The position numbers and the translations under genes were made by a program. Source: Candidatus Pacearchaeota archaeon (GTDB lineage Archaea > Nanobdellota > Nanobdellia > Pacearchaeales > GW2011-AR1). Taken from it: a stretch of 35,035 nt of DNA. The DNA lies in assembly GCA_018304985.1 (NCBI GenBank), contig JAGVWP010000011.1, positions 1-35,035 on the forward strand, given 5' to 3'. This document shows positions 6,995-14,020 of this stretch, in pieces. How positions within the stretch are numbered: the first letter of the stretch is position 1; each line of letters opens with the position of its first letter. The notes beneath the pieces were generated by a model, which saw only the letters and a program-made list of their open reading frames with translations, made no database searches and had not been told where the DNA came from.

Positions 6995-7101
6995 TTATTT
7001 AAATAGCTTTTGTTTTTATAAAAAAAGGAAATATTAAACAAGAGGCAAGTTATAAAAATACGAAAATCGTGATAATTTCATAAATTGTATATTTACATAT
7101 A
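6995..7101. promoter_or_regulatory. Divergent promoter region of the pilus locus
   Basis: Minus side: TATA-like TTATTTAAATAG (6995-7006) for the pilin operon. Plus side: GTATATTTACATATA (7087-7101) about 30 nt before the small gene at 7124. About 85 nt separate the two boxes, close enough for shared control. Confidence 0.45.
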
Positions 7102-7123
7102 GCAATAAGTAAAAGAGGAAAGA

Positions 7124-7288
7124 ATGGATCAGCATGACTTACAAGTTTTAAGGCAGTATATTGAAACTCTAGAAGAAGCTGGCAATAACCTAGAAAAGGC
7201 TTATGTTAATAAAAACCTTGAAGAGCTTGAAAAACTAAAAAAGTTAATTCTTGAAATTCAATCTAAAATTGATAGTATGCTTAAATAA
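7124..7288 (+). CDS. Small coiled-coil protein of the pilus operon
   Basis: 54 residues. It starts MDQHDLQVLRQYIETLEE and continues as an uninterrupted charged amphipathic helix with heptad-like Leu/Ile spacing (LEELEKLKKLILEIQ, about 32-46), ending KIDSMLK. There is no membrane segment. AAGAGGAAAG lies 3-12 nt before the ATG as Shine-Dalgarno, and the TATA-like GTATATTTACATATA is at 7087-7101. The stop is 5 nt before the T2SSF gene at 7294, so it is the first gene of the membrane-platform operon. I do not recognise a family. A cytosolic adaptor between ATPase and platform is a reasonable guess from position only. Confidence 0.75.
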   Translation: MDQHDLQVLRQYIETLEEAGNNLEKAYVNKNLEELEKLKKLILEIQSKIDSMLK

Positions 7289-7293
7289 ATAAA

Positions 7294-8646
7294 ATGAGTA
7301 TTGAACAAATAAAGTTAAACATTACGCAAGAAAAATCTCTTTTGGCTAGATTGGAATGGCTTTTCTATAATTCTTATAAATTCGGGGCAAAAGAAAGAAG
7401 TAATTTTAACAATGCCATGGCCTCAACTATTAACCAGATAAAAATACTTAACAATTCCCTTCCAGTGCTTATCGGGGGAGTATCCTTAATTAAAAGGTTG
7501 CCTTCTGAAAATAAGCCTGCGGAGAATACTAATTCAGAAAAGTTGGGCGATCTGGTAAGCGTAAGCTATAAACCTTCTGATATTATACCTATAGTAAATT
7601 ACTCTGCAAGCAATAATATAGTTGCTATAAAAAAATCTGAAAGGCAGGATTACTTAAAGGAATTGCACATATCAGAATCTTACCTTAAAAATATAAAGAA
7701 AAAAAGAAAGATAATCAGCGAATTTGGAGATGAATTCAAAAAGCCAAACCCATATGTTGTGATTTCAAACAAGATATTTTTAAAACTTTCGAATAATTTC
7801 ATTGACAAAGGATATTTCGGAAATTTAAAAAATTCCTTGAAAAAGGGCAATTTTACAATTATAATAAACAGCTATATTTCAGTAATGTTTTTTACAGCTT
7901 TTCTTGCTTTGCTGGCAGGATTACTTTTAACTGTTTTCCTTACTTTCTTTGGAATATCCCTAACCTCTCCGTATATTTATCCGAATCCAAACCCGTTTAT
8001 AAAATTAATACAAACAATATGGATAATCCCTCTTCTTCCAGTTATTACTTTTTTAATACTTTATTTTTATCCTTCCACTGAAAAATCCACTATTGAAAAA
8101 AATATTGATTATGAACTGCCATTTGTCACAGTGCAAATGGCTGCAATTGCCGGTTCCGATATTGAACCGAGCAATATTTTCAGAATAATTGCGCTAAGCA
8201 AAGAATACCCTTATGTAAAAAGAGAAGCAAAAAAACTGATGAACCAGATAAATCTTTATGGCTATGATTTAATTAATGCCTTGAGAAATGTTGCAATGGC
8301 AAGCCCAAGCAAAAGCTGGGCTGAAATGCTTAATGGAATGTCAACAACAATCCGCTCTGGAGGAGATTTATCAAAATACCTTAATAAAAGAGCTGAAACA
8401 CTTCTTTTTGAATACAAATTAAAAAGAGAGAAGGCAACAAAAGCTGCTGAAACATTCATGAATATTTATATAAGCGTTGTAATTGCAGCTCCGATGCTGA
8501 TGATGCTTCTGCTGATAATGCTTAGCATAAGCAATATAGGGCTTGGATTGCCAATGATTATGATTACTATCATAATCGTATCTATAGTTGCACTGATAAA
8601 TATAATATTCCTTGTATTTTTACATCTTAATAAAAATAAAATTTAA
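7294..8646 (+). CDS. Type II secretion F-family membrane protein (TadC/ArlJ-like)
   Basis: 450 residues. A soluble N-terminal region (about 1-190) is followed by two membrane helices (about 193-222 and 243-262), a T2SSF helical domain (about 270-380: the stretch VQMAAIAGSDIEPSNIF and later TTIRSGGDLSKYL) and two C-terminal helices (about 395-446). T2SSF proteins form the inner-membrane platform that the ATPase rotates or extends to add pilins. ArlJ of archaella carries two such domains in one chain; here each of two adjacent genes has one. It starts 5 nt after the small coiled-coil gene. Confidence 0.85.
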   Translation: MSIEQIKLNITQEKSLLARLEWLFYNSYKFGAKERSNFNNAMASTINQIKILNNSLPVLIGGVSLIKRLPSENKPAENTNSEKLGDLVSVSYKPSDIIPIVNYSASNNIVAIKKSERQDYLKELHISESYLKNIKKKRKIISEFGDEFKKPNPYVVISNKIFLKLSNNFIDKGYFGNLKNSLKKGNFTIIINSYISVMFFTAFLALLAGLLLTVFLTFFGISLTSPYIYPNPNPFIKLIQTIWIIPLLPVITFLILYFYPSTEKSTIEKNIDYELPFVTVQMAAIAGSDIEPSNIFRIIALSKEYPYVKREAKKLMNQINLYGYDLINALRNVAMASPSKSWAEMLNGMSTTIRSGGDLSKYLNKRAETLLFEYKLKREKATKAAETFMNIYISVVIAAPMLMMLLLIMLSISNIGLGLPMIMITIIIVSIVALINIIFLVFLHLNKNKI

Positions 8647-8656
8647 TAAATATAAA

Positions 8657-8725
8657 ATGAACCTTTAAAAAAAGGACCTACGGTCCAGAACCTATGGTTC
8701 TAAAGGATCCCAAAATCATATAAAA
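8657..8725 (+). repeat. Upstream element (family 1) with two inner hairpins
   Basis: The outer stem CCTTTA (8662-8667)/TAAAGG (8701-8706) encloses two perfect hairpins, GGACC-TAC-GGTCC (8674-8686) and GAACC-TAT-GGTTC (8688-8700). It is followed by the family tail CCCAAAATCATATAAA. The tail's CATATAAA is about 25-30 nt before the ATG at 8749 and could be its TATA box, in which case the palindromes act as upstream DNA. Otherwise the whole is a three-way-junction leader. Confidence 0.5.
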
Positions 8726-8748
8726 TATAAAAAACATATATACTTAAA

Positions 8749-9648
8749 ATGGAAATGAAAAGAGGAGTTATTGCAGGCGTTGTTGCAGGAGTGTTAATCA
8801 TACTCTCGTCCTTATTATTCTACCTTCCTTATTTTGAAAGCATAGGGATGAAACAGAATACAAATCTCTTTTATTTTTTGCTGGGAACCGGAATTTTGGT
8901 TATACTCTTTCCTTTTGTTGTTAACTCCATCACTCAAACGCGTGTTGAAAGAGAAAAAGATGAAATGTTTCTGGAATTTTCAAGAAGCCTGGTTGAAACT
9001 GTTGAATCTGGAACACCTATAAGCAAAGGAATTATAAATATGAAAAATAAAAGTTTTGGAAGCTTAAGTCCCCATATACAGAAATTAGCAAATCAAATAG
9101 AACTGGGAATACCTGTAAAAGATGCCTTGGAAGTATTTGCATATGATACAAAAAGCAGGACAATCATGAGGGCAATAACACTTATAAGGGAAGCTGAAAA
9201 AACAGGAGGCAATATAAGCACTATACTTGAATCTGTTGCAGCCTCTGTTTCTGAAATAGAAAAATTAAGGGCTGAAAGAAGAGCGGCAATATCTGCAATT
9301 GTTGTTGAAGGATATATAATATTTTTTGTTTTCATAATAATAATCATCGTAATGCAGCTGCAGATAATTCCAATGGCTGCAGAAATTGCAAACCTGGGGT
9401 CTCAGGGATCGGATCTTCCGGGAAGCCCGGGAGTTGGCTTTGGTCAGGGAGGTAAAGGAGAAGCAATTGATCCTACAAAATTTTCCGCAGCTTTCCTTTC
9501 ATTGCTTGTTGCTCAAGGACTTTTTGCAGGTCTTATTATCGGAAAATTATCTGAAGGAAATATTAAAGCTGGCATAAAACACTCATTTATCCTGGTTGGA
9601 ATGGCAATATTAATATCAATTGGGGCAAGTGTTATTTTGGGAAAATGA
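8749..9648 (+). CDS. Type II secretion F-family membrane protein, second copy
   Basis: 299 residues. Two N-terminal helices (about 5-27, 40-60) are followed by a T2SSF domain (about 70-190: the stretches SLVETVESGTPISKGI and ALEVFAYDTKSRTIM, then EAEKTGGNISTILES) and three hydrophobic helices (about 190-212, 245-265, 275-296). A Gly-rich loop (SQGSDLPGSPGVGFGQGGKG) lies between helices. It pairs with the 7294 product as the second half of the pilus platform. The stop overlaps the next start (ATGA, 9645-9648), so the following pilin is translationally coupled. Confidence 0.87.
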   Translation: MEMKRGVIAGVVAGVLIILSSLLFYLPYFESIGMKQNTNLFYFLLGTGILVILFPFVVNSITQTRVEREKDEMFLEFSRSLVETVESGTPISKGIINMKNKSFGSLSPHIQKLANQIELGIPVKDALEVFAYDTKSRTIMRAITLIREAEKTGGNISTILESVAASVSEIEKLRAERRAAISAIVVEGYIIFFVFIIIIIVMQLQIIPMAAEIANLGSQGSDLPGSPGVGFGQGGKGEAIDPTKFSAAFLSLLVAQGLFAGLIIGKLSEGNIKAGIKHSFILVGMAILISIGASVILGK

Positions 9649-11015
9649 AACTACAAAAAATAAAATCAAAGAAAGGAACAAGCCATGTTGAAATGATGAT
9701 ATCGTTTGTCATATTTATAGGTTTCCTTATTTTTTTATTTGCAATATTTAATCCATTGAAAAAAACAACCAACCCCGGCATTTCTGATTTAGTGTTTATG
9801 AATTTAGAAGATAATCTGACTAAAAGCTTGTCAACTGTTTCAATTGGTGTTAAAGACGGAAAATTAACTGCTTCTGATTCCTGCTTTAGCATAGCAAACA
9901 TTACGGACATGGAATGCGGGAATGGAAGAAATCTTATTGTGAAAAATAAAACTGGAAGTATTGTTGGCTCTGTAATAAATCAAGGAGAGAATAAGATATA
10001 CATTGAAAAAATAAATCCTGATAATGAGCAGTTTTACACTCTTTATTGTTCTGATGAGATTGAAAATCCTAAAGAACTCAGCCTCTCGGGAGGCAGTTTA
10101 ATTGAACCTTACTTGGGAACTGTTATAAATAAAGGGGGGTTTGTGTCTCCGGGGTATTGGAGAGGATTTTTAAGGTTGGATGTAGGCAAAGATTATTCAA
10201 ATTCTGAGCATTCAGGTTATGAGGATTTTGAGGCATTTGTTGAGTTCGATACTTCATTAATAGAAGATGATTTGCCCATTACTAGTGTTTTGCTTAATTT
10301 GACCGTTGACTATTATTATGATGAGTGTCTAGATGAAACAGACATTACTTTAGCCTTTTCAAAATTTCGCGGGAAAAAAATCTCAAGTTATTCAGATCCC
10401 GATCAAAATGATAGATTATGGAATGATATTTCAACAGGATATAATAACGAGGGTTTTTATGCAAGTAATTTGCCTGGATATATTGATGCTGGAGAAAAAA
10501 CATTAGATTTAGGACAGCAAGGAATAGATGACTTAAGAAGCCAGTTATCAAACGATTTTTTTGCAATAGGGATATTTCCTGATTCTGGCGCAAGTTCCGG
10601 TAATGATAACTGTAGGCATTATATAGAATTTAACGCAAACGCTGGCGGAGCTGGTCGTCCAAAATTAATTGTAAATGGACGGCTTTGGGATAGTACTGAA
10701 GGCAACTGCAAAGATCTCGCAGTTGATGAATATGCCCTAGGAATAATTACCAACAGAAATTTATGGTCTGAAAAAAATTTAATGCGTTTTGAAAGTGATT
10801 ATAATGAAGAATACAGTGAGTTAAAAGATAATTTTATACAAAAAGTGAATGATTTTGGATTTATTATAAAAGAGGTTGAAACAGGAGGAATATTATTTGA
10901 TGGGCAAAGAAATATTCCGCGTGGTTTAAATGTTTATGCAAAGACAACCCTGATAGACGTATTTGATGAAAATGCTAATATTACAAAAAGCACGATAAAT
11001 ATTATTGTGTGGTAG
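9645..11015 (+). CDS. Pilin-like protein with inserted beta-sandwich-type domain
   Basis: 456 residues, more than twice the length of the other pilins here. SKKGTSHVEMMISFVIFIG (about 8-26) is a pilin-type signal with E at the mature +5-like position. Residues 30-140 and 350-456 look like one pilin-like ectodomain. Between them, about 150-345, is a different block: FLRLDVGKDYSNSEHSGYED, an aromatic-rich core (LLNLTVDYYYDECLDE), and AFSKF...LWNDIS...FFAIGIFPDSG...HYIEFNANA...GRPKLIV. That order resembles DNRLRE/CBM-like beta-sandwich domains that bind carbohydrates or stabilise surface proteins; the assignment is by eye. It is coupled to the T2SSF gene by ATGA. Confidence 0.65.
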   Translation: MKLQKIKSKKGTSHVEMMISFVIFIGFLIFLFAIFNPLKKTTNPGISDLVFMNLEDNLTKSLSTVSIGVKDGKLTASDSCFSIANITDMECGNGRNLIVKNKTGSIVGSVINQGENKIYIEKINPDNEQFYTLYCSDEIENPKELSLSGGSLIEPYLGTVINKGGFVSPGYWRGFLRLDVGKDYSNSEHSGYEDFEAFVEFDTSLIEDDLPITSVLLNLTVDYYYDECLDETDITLAFSKFRGKKISSYSDPDQNDRLWNDISTGYNNEGFYASNLPGYIDAGEKTLDLGQQGIDDLRSQLSNDFFAIGIFPDSGASSGNDNCRHYIEFNANAGGAGRPKLIVNGRLWDSTEGNCKDLAVDEYALGIITNRNLWSEKNLMRFESDYNEEYSELKDNFIQKVNDFGFIIKEVETGGILFDGQRNIPRGLNVYAKTTLIDVFDENANITKSTINIIVW

Positions 11016-11028
11016 AAAGATAATATTA

Positions 11029-11295
11029 TTTGATATTATGCCTTATCTCTACATAGCTTATTTAGAGTAAACTACTGAAACTTTTAATTTCAACATAATT
11101 AATCCAGCTTAAAAGTCAGGTAAAGGTATTATGATATTTTCAAAACTATTTCTGATATCACACTATATTTTTATATAATTTGGCATAAGAAAGTGATTGA
11201 GGCTAATAGATTTAATTATCTTGGATTAATGATTAACCAAAAATCTTTAAAGAATAAAAAGAACCAAGGTTCTTCTTATGACATCTCCTTTTAAT
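11029..11295 (+). repeat. Repeat-filled spacer (three elements)
   Basis: The 318-nt gap before 11334 contains no gene but three repeats. 11029-11080 is a ~50-nt element (GATATTATGCCTTATCTC then AGAGTAAACTACTGAA). 11115-11181 is a clear homologue of the inverted pair at 34259-34325, sharing ATTTTCAAAA-TATTTC-GATATCAC-CTATA. 11256-11295 is the 3' hairpin element, with perfect AAGAACC-AA-GGTTCTT (11259-11274) then CTTATGACATCTCCTTTTAA. Confidence 0.5.
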
Positions 11296-11333
11296 AGCAA
11301 TACATTTATTAATTATATTTTGTTTAAAGTATA

Positions 11334-11771
11334 ATGAGGGGGAAAAGAGGTTTTCTTAGGATACTGGAAGCTTTTATAGCAATACTAATTATTGCAGGAG
11401 CAATGACTTTTATTTATGTAAGAGAAATTCCGGAAAAAAATCAGAGAGAGGATATTTTGAATCTGGAGAGAATAATTCTTGAGTCCATTACTAATGATGA
11501 TCAGCTAAGGCAGGCAGTTTTGGACGGCTTTGGCACTAGCGAAACTGCTGAAGGAAACAGGACATTAATAAATTCTACAATTGCAAAACTAGTTCCACAA
11601 GGATATACTTTTATTTTTAAAATATGCGAGCTAAACGAGATATGCGGATTGGATCAGCGCAGCAATTTTTATACTGAAAATGAAATTTATTCTGAGAGAT
11701 CTTCTGTGAGTTCAACACGTGAAGAATATGATCCGAAGAAAATAAGATTATTTATGTGGGAGAAAAATTAA
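11334..11771 (+). CDS. Pilin-like protein
   Basis: 145 residues. MRGKRGFLRILEAFIAILII (1-20) has the basic patch, Gly and a hydrophobic helix with an early Glu (LEAFIA), as in pseudopilins and minor pilins. The ectodomain is short with two cysteines (C100, C107). There is little or no Shine-Dalgarno, and TATA-like AATTATATT about 20-25 nt upstream suggests a near-leaderless mRNA. It ends the plus-strand pilus gene group, after a repeat-filled spacer. Confidence 0.65.
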   Translation: MRGKRGFLRILEAFIAILIIAGAMTFIYVREIPEKNQREDILNLERIILESITNDDQLRQAVLDGFGTSETAEGNRTLINSTIAKLVPQGYTFIFKICELNEICGLDQRSNFYTENEIYSERSSVSSTREEYDPKKIRLFMWEKN

Positions 11772-11831
11772 AAAGAAGAAGCTTTATAAACATAGGATGA
11801 TTGCATTAAATATAAATAAAAGGAGGGTGAA

Positions 11832-12023
11832 ATGGCAAAAAACGCCTTAGATTGGATTGTTTTAATCTTGGTAATAATTGGCGGACTGAACCTTGGAATA
11901 GCAGGATTTGGTTATAATGTAATTGAAAGGTTGCTTGGAGCAGGATCTCTTATAACTAATATCATATACTGGCTAATAGGTTTAGCAGCTTTATACACAA
12001 TTTGGATAGCAATTAAGAAATAA
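11832..12023 (+). CDS. DUF378 family small membrane protein
   Basis: 63 residues with two membrane helices (about 7-25 and 42-60). The sequence LDWIVLILVIIGGLNLGIAG and a later YWLIGLAALYTIW match the DUF378 pattern (two helices, GGLN-WG-like turn). The function is unknown. It has one of the strongest Shine-Dalgarno sequences in the window (AAAAGGAGG, 6 nt spacing) and its own TATA box (GCTTTATAAACA, about 11779-11790), so it is an independent, probably well-translated gene. Confidence 0.8.
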   Translation: MAKNALDWIVLILVIIGGLNLGIAGFGYNVIERLLGAGSLITNIIYWLIGLAALYTIWIAIKK

Positions 12024-12026
12024 TTT

Positions 12027-12080
12027 TAGTTATTTTATCTTTTTCTTTTATTTTTTATTCCTTTTTTATTCTATTTATTT
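12027..12080 (+). terminator. T-rich terminator after the DUF378 gene
   Basis: Several runs of 4-6 T within about 50 nt of the stop (TTTTATCTTTTTCTTTTATT and on), the typical form of archaeal transcription termination. Confidence 0.55.
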
Positions 12081-12130
12081 TAAATTCTTACAAGAGGTAA
12101 ATTTATATAAGAAAAAATATTCTAATTATA

Positions 12131-12236
12131 ATGAACCTTTTAAGAATAAACCTTTGAAAAGACAAGCAAAAAACCTATCGGTTTTAAAGGTTCCCAAAAT
12201 CATATAAATAACTTTTGTAAAAGTTGCAAAACAAAA
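12131..12236 (+). repeat. Long structured upstream element, copy A
   Basis: Two left arms AACCTTT (12134-12140, 12149-12155) compete for one right arm AAAGGTT (12186-12192). Between them is a hairpin AAAACC-TATC-GGTTTT (12170-12185), and after it AACTTTT-GT-AAAAGTT (12210-12225). A TATA box TTTATATAA at 12102-12110 would start transcription at about 12131, making this a 5' leader. Copy B at 30697-30798 is nearly identical, and most differences are in hairpin loops. CATATAAA at 12201 could alternatively be a TATA box for a near-leaderless mRNA. Confidence 0.65.
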
Positions 12237-12965
12237 ATGGACTTTCTAAAAGAGAATTATGCTGCAAGAAGAAGGCTTTATAAAAATAGAGACAAATTTT
12301 GGCATGAGAATAAAAAAAATTGCGAAAGAAACTGCTTATTTCTAGTTAATTTGCTTAAAAAACAATATCAAATACCCCAAAAATGGAAGATAAACATCAT
12401 TGTAGGTAATTTTTCTGAGAAAAATAATGCGAAAATAAAACCATTTGATTACTTCTCCTACAGCCTGACAAACCTTGTTGTTGCCTCAAAAAAGCAGAAT
12501 TATGAGTTCCTGATTTTTTTAAACAAAGCGAGAATTGGATTTTTATCAAAAGCAGCATTAATCCCATTAATAGCTCATGAAATGCAACATATAAAACAGG
12601 GAGCATTAAACCCAAAGGAATACCTGCTTTCAACAATTGATGATAAACTTTCTGAAAAACTTGAAAGAGAGGCTGAGCTTTCTGCAAGAAATATAAAAAA
12701 TTGGGATGAATTCAGAAAGCAACAAGTTCTGGAGAGTGTTTTATACTGCTATGATCTGTTTGGATGGAATGGAGCAAGGAAAATGGCATTATTTTTTTAT
12801 AAAGAAATCAAGGAAATTTACGGCGACGGGTATTTGGGAGATATTAATGAGGAAGAATTTAAAATTTTCTTAAATGCAATGAAAAAGAAAGATATAAATT
12901 TGTTTATAGACTATTTTCAGAAATTTAGTTCATTAACAATGTCTTTGCCTGATTTAAATGACTGA
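12237..12965 (+). CDS. HExxH putative zinc metallopeptidase
   Basis: 242 residues, no signal peptide or membrane segment. LIAHEMQHIKQG carries the zincin motif HExxH at 114-118. A downstream acidic helix EREAE (143-147) could supply the third zinc ligand as in gluzincins. The N-terminal third is basic (YAARRRLYKNRD) and the C-terminal third helical. No established peptidase family is recognised, so cleavage activity and substrate are unproven. The gene stands alone behind the long structured upstream element, which it shares with the surface protein gene at 30799. Confidence 0.55.
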   Translation: MDFLKENYAARRRLYKNRDKFWHENKKNCERNCLFLVNLLKKQYQIPQKWKINIIVGNFSEKNNAKIKPFDYFSYSLTNLVVASKKQNYEFLIFLNKARIGFLSKAALIPLIAHEMQHIKQGALNPKEYLLSTIDDKLSEKLEREAELSARNIKNWDEFRKQQVLESVLYCYDLFGWNGARKMALFFYKEIKEIYGDGYLGDINEEEFKIFLNAMKKKDINLFIDYFQKFSSLTMSLPDLND

Positions 12966-12983
12966 AAGATTTTTAATATAGGT

Positions 12984-13037
12984 TTAGCTAAATATGCAAT
13001 ACCTTTACCTAATTGATATGTATAAGTGATTGAGATT
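12984..13037 (+). repeat. ~50-nt intergenic element
   Basis: AATATGCAATACCTTTACC, then TAATTGATATG, then TATAAGTGATTGAGATT; a moderate match to the family consensus, shortly after the stop of the HExxH gene. Confidence 0.4.
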
Positions 13038-13151
13038 AATTGATTAATTTTGGTTATTTAGAGTAATCATTTAAGTTGTTTTTATATTTTCAAAATAAGA
13101 TTCTAAAATATATATTTTAACTCAAAAATATATTCGAGAAAATCAAAAAAA

Positions 13152-13229
13152 GGTTAAGCGCATCACCTCTTTCCCCTATTAGAGCAAGTAAATATAACTT
13201 AAACGCCTAACCCTCTCTTTCTATTAGCA
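13152..13229 (+). other. Possible small structured element upstream of archease
   Basis: GGTTAAGCG (13152-13160) can pair with CGCCTAACC (13204-13212) with one mismatch. Within and after this pair is an imperfect direct repeat, CCTCTTTCCCCTATTAGAGCA (13166-13186) and CTCTCTTTCTATTAGCA (13213-13229). It is richer in C than its surroundings, but no known RNA family is recognised. The remainder of the 358-nt gap is A+T-rich and holds no gene. Confidence 0.25.
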
Positions 13230-13288
13230 GGAAAAAGCGCTTTATTAATGTTTTGTTTTACTTAAAGGGACAACAAAATATTAAATTG

Positions 13289-13298
13289 ATAAGATATA
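13289..13298 (+). promoter_or_regulatory. TATA box of the archease gene
   Basis: GATATATAAG about 30 nt before the archease ATG at 13324; transcription would start just before the start codon. Confidence 0.5.
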
Positions 13299-13323
13299 TA
13301 AGTCTGTTTTATTTATATATAAA

Positions 13324-13731
13324 ATGAGATATAAATTCCTGCCGCATACAGCAGACATAAAATTTCAGGCATATGGAAAAACACTGGATGAAAGCTTTGA
13401 AAATTCAGCTCTGGCAATGTTTAATGCAATGCATAAAGAAAAAATTAAAAGCAAGATAAAAAAAACAGCAAAAGCCAGCGGAAAAGACCTTGAATCTCTG
13501 CTTTATAATTTTCTTGAACAGCTGCTTGTTTTGCTAGACTCTAAAAATTTCTTTTTGGCAAACGCAAAGGTTAAAATTAATGAGAAAAACCTGAAGCTAA
13601 TTGCAGAATTATGGGGAGATAATGCTGGAGATTATTCAATTGGCCTTGATGTCAAAGCAATTACTTACAATAACATATTTGTCAAGAAAATAAAGGGTAA
13701 GTGGGTTTGCCAGGTTGTGGTGGACGTTTAA
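13324..13731 (+). CDS. Archease, RtcB ligase activator
   Basis: 135 residues, the standard archease length. It opens RYKFLPHTADIKFQAYG, the family signature, with the conserved Asp of HTADI at 11. It closes KGKWVCQVVVDV, whose penultimate Asp (134) is the second metal-site residue. Archease speeds up guanylylation of RtcB and allows multiple turnovers in tRNA splicing and RNA repair. The rtcB gene lies about 3.6 kb downstream (17355) on the same strand, separated by two surface-protein genes rather than adjacent as in many genomes. Confidence 0.95.
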   Translation: MRYKFLPHTADIKFQAYGKTLDESFENSALAMFNAMHKEKIKSKIKKTAKASGKDLESLLYNFLEQLLVLLDSKNFFLANAKVKINEKNLKLIAELWGDNAGDYSIGLDVKAITYNNIFVKKIKGKWVCQVVVDV

Positions 13732-13795
13732 TAAGATAATTTATCATACAGATTAATTAGTTTGCAATAAAGTTAAACAACCATTAAATCATGCC

Positions 13796-13818
13796 AAATT
13801 TTTCTTGATGAAAAATTT
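13796..13818 (+). repeat. AAATTTTTC/GAAAAATTT hairpin
   Basis: A perfect 9-bp inverted repeat with loop TTGAT, downstream of archease. Confidence 0.5.
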
Positions 13819-13839
13819 TATATTATATGATTCAGAAAC

Positions 13840-13885
13840 CTTTTGAAAATATACCATAATTTTCCTTATTTTTCTATTAGTGTTA
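13840..13885 (+). repeat. ~50-nt intergenic element
   Basis: TTTTGAAAATATACCATAAT followed by TTTCCTTATTTTTC; a close match to the first half of the consensus, 20 nt after the hairpin at 13796-13818. Confidence 0.45.
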
Positions 13886-13988
13886 TTATATCTGCTTTAT
13901 TATCTTATTAATTTAATCTTTATAGATTATATGTCAAAGGTCCTCCCCAATAACTTTATAAATTTGATTTCTCTTTATTAAATATTAA

Positions 13989-14020
13989 ATGAACCCTTAA
14001 AAAAGGTTCCAAAAATCAAA
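13989..14020 (+). repeat. Upstream GAACC/GGTTCC element (family 1, short form)
   Basis: ATGAACCCTTAAAAAAGG followed by TTCCAAAAATCAAA ends directly at the ATG of 14021. The hairpin GAACC/GGTTC is kept but the CATATAAA tail is not. A TATA box ACTTTATAAATT (about 13949-13960) would start transcription a few nt before this element, supporting a transcribed-leader role here. Confidence 0.5.

Noticed and set aside
12131-12157. Tiny frame MNLLRINL at the start of both long upstream elements (also MNL or MNP in short copies)
   Set aside because: The ATG is not kept in all family members (ATA at 29196), and the coding sequence is fully explained by conserved pairing arms. A leader peptide is possible but unsupported.
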